A DNA stretch of 64,000 nucleotides. It comes from Sphingomonadales bacterium (lineage in GTDB: Bacteria; Pseudomonadota; Alphaproteobacteria; Sphingomonadales; Sphingomonadaceae). Location: contig JAIXPC010000002.1 in NCBI GenBank assembly GCA_027486415.1, positions 496,001 to 560,000 of the forward strand. Direction: 5' to 3'. Position numbers and translations under genes: made by a program. Under the pieces are notes generated by a model, which saw nothing but the letters and a program-made list of their open reading frames with translations, was not told where the DNA came from and did not search any database. Positions 18,497-26,018 of the stretch are shown here, piece by piece; position 1 is the first letter of the stretch; every line of letters starts with the position of its first letter.

Positions 18497-19701
18497 AACA
18501 GACAGCTGGCCTGCTGATCGCGCTTGCGGGTTCGTCCCCGGCGCTCGCCGACGGGTTCGATGCCCCCGATGTCCGCCCGCGCACCGATGGCCTGCCGGCC
18601 TCGGCCATCGCCGGTGCCCAGGATCTGGATGATGCGCTGGCGGAAGGCCGCAGCCTGCTGGCGGCCGGCAACGCCGCGCAGGCGATTTCCGCCTTCCGCA
18701 CCGCGCTGGCCCATGATGGCCAATCGGTCGTGGCGCTGAACGGCATCGCCATCGCCTATGATCGCCTGGGCCGCATCGATCTGGCCCGGCAGCATTTCGA
18801 AATGGCGCTGGCGATCGAGCCGGACGCCGCCGACATCGCCTACAATCTGGGCTGGACGCTGCACCGCGCCGGCCAGCACCGCAACGCGATCCCGTGGCTG
18901 CAGCGCGCCAGTGGCGGCAGCGATGGCCGCGCCGCCGCCGCCGCCCGTCGCGCCCTGCTGCTGGTGGCTGCGGCCATCGACGCGGGGTCCACACTTGCCC
19001 CGGCAACGGCCATGGACGCGCCGTTGCGCGTGGCGTCGGCGCGGCTGGATGCCGCCCGCATCGACATGGCGACCAGTGGCGAGGCCGTGCTGGTGCTGCC
19101 CGCCGCCGTTGCCCACCCCGCCAGCGCCGCGCAGGCCGTGGTGCCAAGGCCGGTGGCGCGTCTGGCCGGCGGCGTGTCCGTCGATACCGCCAGCCTGGCC
19201 GCCGCTGCGCTCACGCCATCGGCCGCCGTTGCCGAAACGCTGGGCGATCTTGCGGCGCTGACCATTCCGCTGGCGGTGGTGACCCCGGCCAGCGACGCCG
19301 GCACCGCCACCGCGCTGCTGCCGCAGGTGATCACGGTTGGCGATGCGCCGCCGGAATTTTCGCTGGGCCTTGATGTCGGCACGACCGGTCTGCCCGCGCC
19401 CGCCAGCCGCCAGCTGGTGCCGCTGCGTCTGCTCGACCTCGCAGCGCTGCCCGAACTTGCCACCGCCATGCCGCTGGCACCCCGCCCCATGCTGGCGGCG
19501 CCGCTGATCGCCGTCGACTGGCTGTCGGGTTTCGATGCCACGCGGCTGGTTGATGATGGCGCTGATCGCGCCCGCAATCGCATCCGCACCGCGCTGATGG
19601 CGCAGGCCGATGCCGGCAGTGTGGACGACAAGGACGCCGTCCGCATGGCGATTGCCCGGCTGGAAGCGCTGGTGAACCGGATCGGAGCACTGAGTGCCTG
19701 A
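18493..19701 (+). CDS. Exported tetratricopeptide protein of the tad operon
   Basis: 402 residues with a signal peptide (about 1-19) and at least three TPR-like units within about residues 45-150 (LAAGNAAQAISAFRTAL, LGRIDLARQHFEMALAI). The remaining 250 residues are a low-complexity Ala/Pro/Leu/Val region without a recognised domain, ending in a short charged helix. TPR proteins (TadD type) are usual partners of the Tad machine, thought to help secretin and platform assembly. This locus has two TPR genes in a row; the long C-terminal region is peculiar to this one. It overlaps tadC and the next gene. Confidence 0.8.
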   Translation: MKQTAGLLIALAGSSPALADGFDAPDVRPRTDGLPASAIAGAQDLDDALAEGRSLLAAGNAAQAISAFRTALAHDGQSVVALNGIAIAYDRLGRIDLARQHFEMALAIEPDAADIAYNLGWTLHRAGQHRNAIPWLQRASGGSDGRAAAAARRALLLVAAAIDAGSTLAPATAMDAPLRVASARLDAARIDMATSGEAVLVLPAAVAHPASAAQAVVPRPVARLAGGVSVDTASLAAAALTPSAAVAETLGDLAALTIPLAVVTPASDAGTATALLPQVITVGDAPPEFSLGLDVGTTGLPAPASRQLVPLRLLDLAALPELATAMPLAPRPMLAAPLIAVDWLSGFDATRLVDDGADRARNRIRTALMAQADAGSVDDKDAVRMAIARLEALVNRIGALSA

Positions 19702-20725
19702 CGCCGCCGACGGTTCGGTTCCGCCGTCGCCTGATCATGCCCTGCAGGCCGGTGGGCCGGCGCGCGCTGACGACACTCCTGACGCGCGCGATGGCATCAG
19801 CCGCGTTCATGCGGCGGCCTTTGGCGTGCTGCTCGTCGCGATCGTCTTTGCCGTGGCCGTGCCGGCGCTGGCCGCGCCCAAATCCCGGCGCGCGCCCGAT
19901 CCGGAGGCACTTGCCGCAACGCTGACCACGCCCACGCCGCCACCGACCGCCGAAGCCCTGGCGATGCTGGATGCCGCCATCGCCGATGGCCGGCTGGCCG
20001 ATGCGCGCAGCCTGATCGCGCCGATGTGGGCGAGCGGGACCCCCGATGTGCTGCTGCGCGGGGCCGAACTGGCGCTGGCCGGCAATTCGCTGCCGGAAGC
20101 GGCCGAAGCCTTTGCCGGTCTGGCCAATGGCCCGCTGGCGGCGCGGGCGGCGCAGGGCATGGGTATCACCCTGCTGCGCCAGAACAAGGACGCCGATGCC
20201 CGAGTGCAACTGGAAAAGGCCGTGGCGCTCGATGCCAGCCTGGCGCGGGCGTGGAACGCGCTGGGCGTGCTGGCCGACAAGGCGCGCGACTGGCCGGCGG
20301 CTGACGCGGCCTATGCCAAGGCGGTCGCGGCCGCACCGCGCGACGCCGCCATCCTGGCCAATCGTGGCTGGTCGCAGTTGTTGCGCGGCCATCATGTTGG
20401 GGCCGAACGCGATCTGGCCGCCGCGCTGCAACTGCAGCCGGGGCTGAAGACGGCACGCACCAATCTCGCCCTCGCCCGCGCCATGCAGGGCCGTTATCAG
20501 GAAGCCTTCCTGCTCAGCGACAAGACCTCGCTTGCCGCCGATCTCAACACGGTGGGCTTTGCCGCCATGCAGCGCGGTGATCTGGCCGTGGCCGAGGCCT
20601 ATTTCAACCGCGCACTGTCGCTAAATCCGCAGTTCGATCGCGTTGCCTGGGCCAATCTGCAATATCTGGCGGAGCTGAAGGCCAGCAAGCTGCGCGAGCC
20701 AACCAGCGGGCGTGCCAAGCCATGA
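19694..20725 (+). CDS. tadD: TadD-like tetratricopeptide pilus assembly protein
   Basis: 343 residues, GTG start overlapping the end of the previous gene by 8 bases. A cytoplasmic N-terminus of about 38 residues precedes one membrane helix (about 41-61, AAFGVLLVAIVFAVAVPALA), then TPR units across 75-320 (LEKAVALDASLARAWNALG, AAYAKAVAAAPRDAAILANRG, AEAYFNRALSLNPQ). It matches TadD in size and position better than the preceding TPR protein. The helix anchors it in the inner membrane or acts as an unusually late signal peptide. Overlaps cpaA by ATGA. Confidence 0.82.
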   Translation: MPDAADGSVPPSPDHALQAGGPARADDTPDARDGISRVHAAAFGVLLVAIVFAVAVPALAAPKSRRAPDPEALAATLTTPTPPPTAEALAMLDAAIADGRLADARSLIAPMWASGTPDVLLRGAELALAGNSLPEAAEAFAGLANGPLAARAAQGMGITLLRQNKDADARVQLEKAVALDASLARAWNALGVLADKARDWPAADAAYAKAVAAAPRDAAILANRGWSQLLRGHHVGAERDLAAALQLQPGLKTARTNLALARAMQGRYQEAFLLSDKTSLAADLNTVGFAAMQRGDLAVAEAYFNRALSLNPQFDRVAWANLQYLAELKASKLREPTSGRAKP

Positions 20726-21204
20726 CCCTGGCAGACGCCGGCCTGCTGCTGATGGCACTTTCGGTGCTGGCATCGGCACTGTTCGATCTGCGGACGTTCG
20801 AGATTCCCGATACGATCACCGTGGTGATCATCATCGCGGCCGTGATGTTCGGGCTGGGCACGCCGGGGTTCGACTGGGCCAGCCACGCGGCGGCGGGCGG
20901 GTTGTTCTTCCTGTTCGGGCTGCTGGCCTTTGCGCGCGGCTGGCTGGGCGGCGGCGACGTCAAGGTGATGACCGGCTGCGCCTGCTGGGCCACGCTGGGC
21001 ACTCTTGCCGAACAGGTGGTGTTCATCGCGATCGCCGGCGGCGTGCTGGCCGTGATCCTCACCGGGCTGCGGCGCGGGTTGGCGGCGGCCGGTGTCACTG
21101 GCGAGGACGCACCGCGGCTGGTGCGGGTGGGCGCGCATCTGCCCTATGCCGTGGCCATTGCCGGCGGCATGGCGGTGTGGGGATATCGCCACCTGCCGGT
21201 CTGA
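20722..21204 (+). CDS. cpaA: Prepilin peptidase CpaA/TadV
   Basis: 160 residues with about five membrane helices. The two catalytic aspartates of the type IV prepilin peptidase family are present: Asp22 in FDLRTFEIPD and Asp78 in GGGDVKVM. It lacks the N-methyltransferase domain of PilD, as expected for the short CpaA/TadV type. It cleaves the Flp precursor after Gly14. It closes the operon; in many loci it sits next to flp instead. Confidence 0.93.
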   Translation: MTLADAGLLLMALSVLASALFDLRTFEIPDTITVVIIIAAVMFGLGTPGFDWASHAAAGGLFFLFGLLAFARGWLGGGDVKVMTGCACWATLGTLAEQVVFIAIAGGVLAVILTGLRRGLAAAGVTGEDAPRLVRVGAHLPYAVAIAGGMAVWGYRHLPV

Positions 21205-21218
21205 TCGCGCGGAAACGC

Positions 21219-21269
21219 ACGTCACAAAAACGTCACGTCCCCGCAACGCGCCTGTCATGGAACTGTCAT
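21219..21269 (+). promoter_or_regulatory. Two in-phase Pho boxes before the porin gene
   Basis: CTGTCAT-GGAA-CTGTCAT at 21252-21269 is a textbook PhoB site (two 7-base repeats, 11-base period). A second, weaker copy ACGTCAC-AAAA-ACGTCAC at 21219-21236 has the same architecture and starts exactly 33 bases (three periods) upstream, so bound dimers would line up on one DNA face. Orientation matches the downstream gene. CACATT at 21278-21283 could be the -10. Confidence 0.85.
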
Positions 21270-21318
21270 AACGGCTCCACATTCGCCGGGCCCCGCCCCG
21301 CCCTGGAAAGTTGCCGCC

Positions 21319-22788
21319 ATGATCGCGCTGTCACCTCGCCGCCCTGCGGGCCTTCGTTTCGGCCTTCGTTTCGGCCTTCGTGTGGCCTTGCTGGCTGCCG
21401 CGATGGCGGCGCCTGCGGTTGCTGAGCCGACGGTGGCCGACCTGCAGCGCCAGATCGACGAGCTGAAGGCGGTGATTGCCGAACTGAAGGCAGCCAGCGC
21501 GAAGCCGCCCGCCGCGCCTGCCCCCACCGCGCCTGCCCCCGCCGCGACCGCCGCCGCTGCCCCTGCCGCTGCCCCTGCTCCTTCCAGGCCCATCACCGTT
21601 GCCAGCGCGCCCATCGTTCTCACCCCGCCGTCCAAGCGCGGAAAGGCCTGGTATGAAAGGCTGACCCTGCGCGGCTACACCCAGTTGCGGGTGAACGAGA
21701 TCGTCTCGGGCGACGCCACGGCGCCGGCGGGCGTCTCGCGCCTGCGTTCCATTGGTGACGGCAACATCACCGATGCCAACAATTTCAGTTTCCGCCGCGT
21801 CCGGCTCATCCTGCAGGGCGATCTCAGTGATCATTTCTCGCTGTATCTGCAGCCTGATTTCGCTTCCGCCATTTCGAACCAGGCCGCCAACGAACGCCGC
21901 GAAGGCTTCGGTCAGCTGCGCGATGCCTATGTCGACTGGTTCCCCCTGCAGGATCGCTCCCTGCGACTGCGCTTTGGCCAGTCCAAGGTGCCGTTCGGTT
22001 GGGAAAACCTGCAAAGTTCATCGGCGCGCCTCGCGCTGGATCGCACGGATGGCATCAACACGTCCGTACCGACCGAGCGCGATCTTGGCGTCGTCGCCTA
22101 TTACACGCCGCCGCGGGTGCAGGCGATCTGGAACCGCCTGTCGGCTGACGGCCAGAAACTGTTTGGCAATTATGGCGCCTTCGGCCTGGCTCTCTACAAC
22201 GGCCAGGGCACCAACAGGGTGGAAACCAACAACCGCCTGATGTTCGTGGCGATGGGCACGTGGCCCTTTGCACTCGACGGGCTTGGCCTTGATGGCCAGG
22301 TGTTCGAAATCGGCGGCGCCGTGATGCGAAACAGGGTGCAGCCGGAAATCCGCACCGGCGGGGTCAGCCCGATCAGCTATACCGACAATCGTGTGGGCGT
22401 GCACGCCATGCTGTATCCGCAGCCGATCGGGTTCCAGGCCGAATGGAACTGGGGCACCGGGCCGGAATGGGATCCGGCCACGCGCACGATCCAGGCCAAA
22501 CCGCTGACCGGTGGTTATGTGCAGGCGATGGGCCGGGTGAAGGAATCGCCGCTGGGCCCGTTCATGCCGTTTGCGCGCTGGCAATATTATCGCGGCGGCT
22601 TCAAGGCCGGCATCAACGCGCCGCGGCTGGAAACCGACGAACTGGAGCTTGGCATCGAATTCCAGCCTGCACCGCCGCTGGAATTCACCATTTCCTATGG
22701 CCACGCCAAGCGCCGCGAAGCGGATGAGCGCCGCAGCGGCAGGGCCGAAGGTGATCTGGTGCGCGCCCAGTTGCAGTGGAATTACTGA
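21319..22788 (+). CDS. OprO/OprP-type phosphate-selective porin
   Basis: 489 residues. Signal peptide 1-35 (ending APAVA|E), a short coiled-coil (about 37-60, VADLQRQIDELKAVIAELKA), an Ala/Pro linker (62-95), then a beta-barrel (about 105-489) ending in an aromatic residue (WNY), as outer-membrane porins do. Barrel segments such as FRRVRLILQGDLSDHFSLYLQPDF and LRLRFGQSKVPFGWENLQSS are typical of the OprO/P family, trimeric anion channels for phosphate or polyphosphate; the same layout also occurs in porins of unknown solute. The Pho boxes upstream favour a phosphate role. Its signal peptide contains a repeated LRFG unit from a 12-base DNA repeat. Confidence 0.87.
   Translation: MIALSPRRPAGLRFGLRFGLRVALLAAAMAAPAVAEPTVADLQRQIDELKAVIAELKAASAKPPAAPAPTAPAPAATAAAAPAAAPAPSRPITVASAPIVLTPPSKRGKAWYERLTLRGYTQLRVNEIVSGDATAPAGVSRLRSIGDGNITDANNFSFRRVRLILQGDLSDHFSLYLQPDFASAISNQAANERREGFGQLRDAYVDWFPLQDRSLRLRFGQSKVPFGWENLQSSSARLALDRTDGINTSVPTERDLGVVAYYTPPRVQAIWNRLSADGQKLFGNYGAFGLALYNGQGTNRVETNNRLMFVAMGTWPFALDGLGLDGQVFEIGGAVMRNRVQPEIRTGGVSPISYTDNRVGVHAMLYPQPIGFQAEWNWGTGPEWDPATRTIQAKPLTGGYVQAMGRVKESPLGPFMPFARWQYYRGGFKAGINAPRLETDELELGIEFQPAPPLEFTISYGHAKRREADERRSGRAEGDLVRAQLQWNY
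21352..21381. repeat. 12-base tandem repeat in the porin signal peptide
   Basis: The unit CCTTCGTTTCGG occurs two and a half times in a row, encoding LRFGLRFGLR. Two codon changes of four residues each are in frame, so gain or loss of a unit would lengthen or shorten the signal peptide n-region without a frameshift. Confidence 0.7.
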
Positions 22789-22805
22789 TTTCCGGACGCG
22801 ACTGG

Positions 22806-22823
22806 CTGTCATGATTTTGTCAT
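22806..22823 (+). promoter_or_regulatory. Pho box before the RTX protein gene
   Basis: CTGTCAT-GATT-TTGTCAT: two 7-base half-sites at 11-base period, only one base away from a perfect repeat. It lies 161 bases before the RTX start codon and in the same orientation, with an AT-richer AGAAAATACT stretch about 11 bases further on as a possible -10. Confidence 0.8.
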
Positions 22824-22936
22824 CGGAGCCAACGAGAAAATACTGACCTTGCATCGCTAGTATGCGGCAGTAATACGCCGACGTTTTCTGGTTGGAAATT
22901 CTGCCATTGTTCATCCGGCCGTAATCTATCCAGCGG

Positions 22937-22967
22937 CAGGTTCATTATCGGGGGCTGTAGGAACCTG
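22937..22967 (+). other. Inverted repeat in the RTX 5' leader
   Basis: CAGGTTC at 22937-22943 and GAACCTG at 22961-22967 pair perfectly around 17 bases, ending a few bases before the ribosome-binding site (ATGGAGAC) of the RTX gene. It may influence translation or message stability. Confidence 0.4.
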
Positions 22968-22983
22968 GTAATGGAGACAGCAA

Positions 22984-23907
22984 ATGGCAAGACGATTCGG
23001 GACCTCGGGAACTGACCAGATCATCGGCACCGAACTCGATGATTTCCTCTACGGCTATGCGCCTGGTCAAAAGTCTCTGGACATCGGCAATGATCGCATC
23101 TTCGGCGGCAAGGGCCGGGATTTCATCGACGGCGCCGGCGGCAACGACTTTCTCGATGGCGGCGAGGATGATGACACCATCCTTGGCGGCAACGGCGCTG
23201 ACCAGATCTTCGGCGGGCAAGGCCTGGACCGCCTGTTCGGTGAAGCCGGCAACGATCTGGTCGATGGCGGCGAAGGCGATGACATCATCGATGGCGGCGC
23301 TGGCGCTGATCGCCTGTTCGGCGGCAAGGACAATGACGATGTCCGCGGCGGCGCTGGCAACGACGTGATTGACGGCGGCGAAGGCGCAGACATCGTGCGC
23401 GGTGATGCCGGCGTTGACACCATCGACGGCGGTGAAGGCGACGATACTGGCGAAGGCGGCATTGGCGCCGATACGCTGATCGGCGGTCTGGGTGACGATA
23501 CGCTGTATGGTGATGTTATCGGCCAGCGTTCGGGCACCGGCCATGCGGCCGACCGGCTGTTTGGCGGTGACGGCACCGACAGACTGTTTGGCGGTGGCGG
23601 CAACGACATCCTGGAAGGCGGCGAGGGCCAGGATTTCCTGACCGGCGATACCGGGGCCGACCGCTTTGTTTTCAACGGCAAGTGGGGCTTCGATACGGTC
23701 ACCGACTTCCAGGACAACGTTGACAAGCTCGACCTTCGCGGCACCGGACAGACTTTCAGCTCGCTGTTCTTCGAACTGAGCGACCTCGACAGTGACGGTG
23801 CCACCGATGACGTGCTGGTCAAGACCAGCAATGGCGATCTTGGTGAAATCGCCATCCTCAATACGCAGCTCTCCCAGATCACGGCGACCGATTTCATCTT
23901 CGGTTGA
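22984..23907 (+). CDS. Secreted RTX calcium-binding repeat protein
   Basis: 307 residues, almost wholly nonapeptide RTX repeats (GGxGxDx-hydrophobic-x) from about 15 to 220, for example GGKGRDFIDGAGGNDFLDGG and GGEGDDIIDGGAGADRLFGG. The last 75 residues (RFVFNGKWGFDTVTDFQDN, then a hydrophobic C-terminus ending TDFIFG) resemble the serralysin-type C-terminal domain that carries the uncleaved type I secretion signal. There is no N-terminal signal peptide and no catalytic domain, so this is a bare beta-roll protein secreted by an ABC exporter encoded elsewhere. Upstream Pho box suggests induction under phosphate limitation. A surface or extracellular calcium/phosphate-related role is inference. 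Confidence 0.88.
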   Translation: MARRFGTSGTDQIIGTELDDFLYGYAPGQKSLDIGNDRIFGGKGRDFIDGAGGNDFLDGGEDDDTILGGNGADQIFGGQGLDRLFGEAGNDLVDGGEGDDIIDGGAGADRLFGGKDNDDVRGGAGNDVIDGGEGADIVRGDAGVDTIDGGEGDDTGEGGIGADTLIGGLGDDTLYGDVIGQRSGTGHAADRLFGGDGTDRLFGGGGNDILEGGEGQDFLTGDTGADRFVFNGKWGFDTVTDFQDNVDKLDLRGTGQTFSSLFFELSDLDSDGATDDVLVKTSNGDLGEIAILNTQLSQITATDFIFG

Positions 23908-23925
23908 TCCTGATCTGTTGAGTGC

Positions 23926-23952
23926 GCGCCGGGTGCTCGTCACACCCGGCGC
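23926..23952 (+). terminator. Hairpin after the RTX gene
   Basis: GCGCCGGGTG (23926-23935) and CACCCGGCGC (23943-23952) form a perfect 10-bp stem with a 7-base loop, 19 bases after the RTX stop. No T-run follows. Confidence 0.55.
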
Positions 23953-24030
23953 CTATGCCGCGCCGCGCCGTCACGATTGACCGGCCCGCCAGCTTGCGCC
24001 ACGCTGGTGGGACAATGGGGAGGCAGGTGA

Positions 24031-24840
24031 ATGGCGCTGCTTGAAGGCTATCAGCGGTTCACGTTTACGCGCGGCCAGTTCGGCCATGATCGCGTGCTGA
24101 CAGCGACGATCACCGGCAACAATCCGGTCAATGGCGTCGATGAACAGATGCACCATGAACTGGCGCGGGTGTTCACCGATCTGCAGCAGGATCAGGGTAG
24201 CGACATCATCGTGCTGACCGGTGCGGGTCGCGCTTTTTGCGCCGGCGGCGATTTCGACTGGTTTGAAGAACAGATCGCCAATCCGAACCAGTTTCGTGAT
24301 ATCGGCTGGGACGCAAAACGCATCGTCACCAGCCTGCTCGACATCGAAAAGCCGGTGATCTGCCGGATGAACGGCGCGGCGGCTGGCCTTGGCGCCACCA
24401 TCGCCCTGTTGTGCGACATGATCGTGGCTGATGAGAATGCCGTGATCGGCGATCCGCATGTGAAGGTGGGGCTGGTCGCCGGGGATGGCGGCGCGGTGAT
24501 CTGGCCGCAACTGATCGGCTATGCCCGCGCCAAGGAGTTCCTCATGACTGGCGACCTGATCAAGGCACCGCGCGCCGAGGCGATGGGCCTGATCAACTAT
24601 GCCGTGCCGGGCGACCAGCTGGATGCCAAGGTGACCGAATTGGTCGGCAAGCTGATGGGCAATCCCAAATATGCCGTGCGCTGGTCAAAGGTGGTGGCGA
24701 ACCAGCCCTTGCGGGTGCTGGCGCAGCAGCTGATGGATGCCTCCATCCCCTATGAAACGCTGTCCAACCTTGCCGCCGACCGGGCCGAGGCCGTGCGGGC
24801 GTTTCGCGAACGTCGCCCGCCGAAGCTGACGGGCGAATGA
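24031..24840 (+). CDS. Enoyl-CoA hydratase/isomerase family protein
   Basis: 269 residues, crotonase fold. Oxyanion-hole segments are GRAFCAGGDFDWF (about 67-79) and NGAAAGLGATIALLCDMIVADENAVIGDPHVKVGLVAGDG (about 112-151). The two catalytic glutamates of classical enoyl-CoA hydratase are not obvious: the second site has Asp in GLVAGDGG. It may therefore be a hydratase of another specificity or an isomerase. It overlaps the following acyl-CoA dehydrogenase by ATGA, so it belongs to a degradative acyl-CoA operon. Confidence 0.85.
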   Translation: MALLEGYQRFTFTRGQFGHDRVLTATITGNNPVNGVDEQMHHELARVFTDLQQDQGSDIIVLTGAGRAFCAGGDFDWFEEQIANPNQFRDIGWDAKRIVTSLLDIEKPVICRMNGAAAGLGATIALLCDMIVADENAVIGDPHVKVGLVAGDGGAVIWPQLIGYARAKEFLMTGDLIKAPRAEAMGLINYAVPGDQLDAKVTELVGKLMGNPKYAVRWSKVVANQPLRVLAQQLMDASIPYETLSNLAADRAEAVRAFRERRPPKLTGE

Positions 24841-26018
24841 TGGCTCCGCCACTGCCCCCCGTCACCTTCACCGATGAACCGGAATATATCGGGCAACTGC
24901 GTGACACGCTGCGCCGCTTCATCGCCCAGCACGCCCCGCGCGAGGCGCGCATCCAGTGGGATCGCGATCATCGCTGGCCGCGCGATGTCTATGCCGAACT
25001 CAATAAGCTGGGCCTGACCGGGCTGACCATCGCGCCGGACCATGGCGGTGCGGGTCAGGATCTTGTCGCGGCCATCGCCGTAATCGAGGAGCTGGCGCAG
25101 GCCGGGCCCTGCCTCGCCGGGCCGTTCATTCACACCGCCTTCTATGGCGGCATGAATCTTTCGGAAAACGGCAGCGACGAGCAGAAGGCGCGGTTCCTGC
25201 CGGCGCTGGCGCGTGGCGAATTGTTCTTCGCCTATGGCCTGTCCGAACCAGATGTGGGCGGCGATCTTGCCAGCGTGACCACCCGTGCACGGATCGAGGG
25301 CGACGAGGTGGTGATCGACGGTGCCAAGCGGTGGTGCACGGGGGCCGACTGGTGCCATTATATCTACACGCTCGTGCGCTCCGGCCCGGCGGGGGACCGC
25401 TATCGCAACCTGTCGTTCGTGCTGATCCCGACAGACGCAGCCGGCGTCAGGATGCAGGACATCCACCATTCAAACCTGCGCTACACCGCCAGCCAGGACG
25501 TGTATTTCGACAGCGTGCGGGTGCCGGTGGCCAACATCGTCGGCGGGCCGCAGATGTGGAACCAGGGCTGGAAGCTGCTCGCCGGCCGGGCGCTGGATGT
25601 GGAGAAGCTGGAGATTACCGCCGTCGCCTTTGGCATCGCGCGGGCCGCGCTGGATGAGGCGTGGGATTACGCCCAACAGCGCGTGCAGTTCGGCAAGGCG
25701 ATCAGCCAGCATCAGGCCGTGCGCCACAAGCTGGTGGTGGCGCGGACCAAACTGCAGGCGGCGCGGCATATGCTGTATCACGCAGCATGGCTGGCGCAGG
25801 AAGGCCGGCCATGCAGCGCGGAAACCAGCATGGCCAAGCTGTTCGTTGCCGATGTCGGCGTTGAGATCGCGCTGGCGTGCCAGCAGGTGATGGGCGCCTA
25901 TGCCTTGTCCGACGCGTTCGACATGGAGCGCCATGTGCGCGATCTGCTGGGCATGCCGATCGTCGGCGGATCGAGCGACATGCAGAAGAACAATCTGGCC
26001 AGCCTGTGGAAGCTGTGA
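24837..26018 (+). CDS. Acyl-CoA dehydrogenase
   Basis: 393 residues with the full three-domain acyl-CoA dehydrogenase layout: N-terminal helical (about 8-125), middle beta (LSEPDVGGDLASVTTRA at about 134-150, IDGAKRWCTGADWC) and C-terminal helical domain (about 235-390: YAQQRVQFGKAISQHQAVRHKL, ending in SSDMQKNNLASL). An FAD enzyme of fatty-acyl or related CoA-thioester oxidation. The start overlaps the hydratase stop and the end overlaps the next flavoprotein gene (GTGA), so the three genes are co-translated. Confidence 0.92.
   Translation: MMAPPLPPVTFTDEPEYIGQLRDTLRRFIAQHAPREARIQWDRDHRWPRDVYAELNKLGLTGLTIAPDHGGAGQDLVAAIAVIEELAQAGPCLAGPFIHTAFYGGMNLSENGSDEQKARFLPALARGELFFAYGLSEPDVGGDLASVTTRARIEGDEVVIDGAKRWCTGADWCHYIYTLVRSGPAGDRYRNLSFVLIPTDAAGVRMQDIHHSNLRYTASQDVYFDSVRVPVANIVGGPQMWNQGWKLLAGRALDVEKLEITAVAFGIARAALDEAWDYAQQRVQFGKAISQHQAVRHKLVVARTKLQAARHMLYHAAWLAQEGRPCSAETSMAKLFVADVGVEIALACQQVMGAYALSDAFDMERHVRDLLGMPIVGGSSDMQKNNLASLWKL

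Noticed and set aside
22984-23600. Repeated GGCGGC-rich DNA as a possible CRISPR or satellite array
   Set aside because: The periodicity is 27 bases with variable units and is explained by RTX nonapeptide codons.
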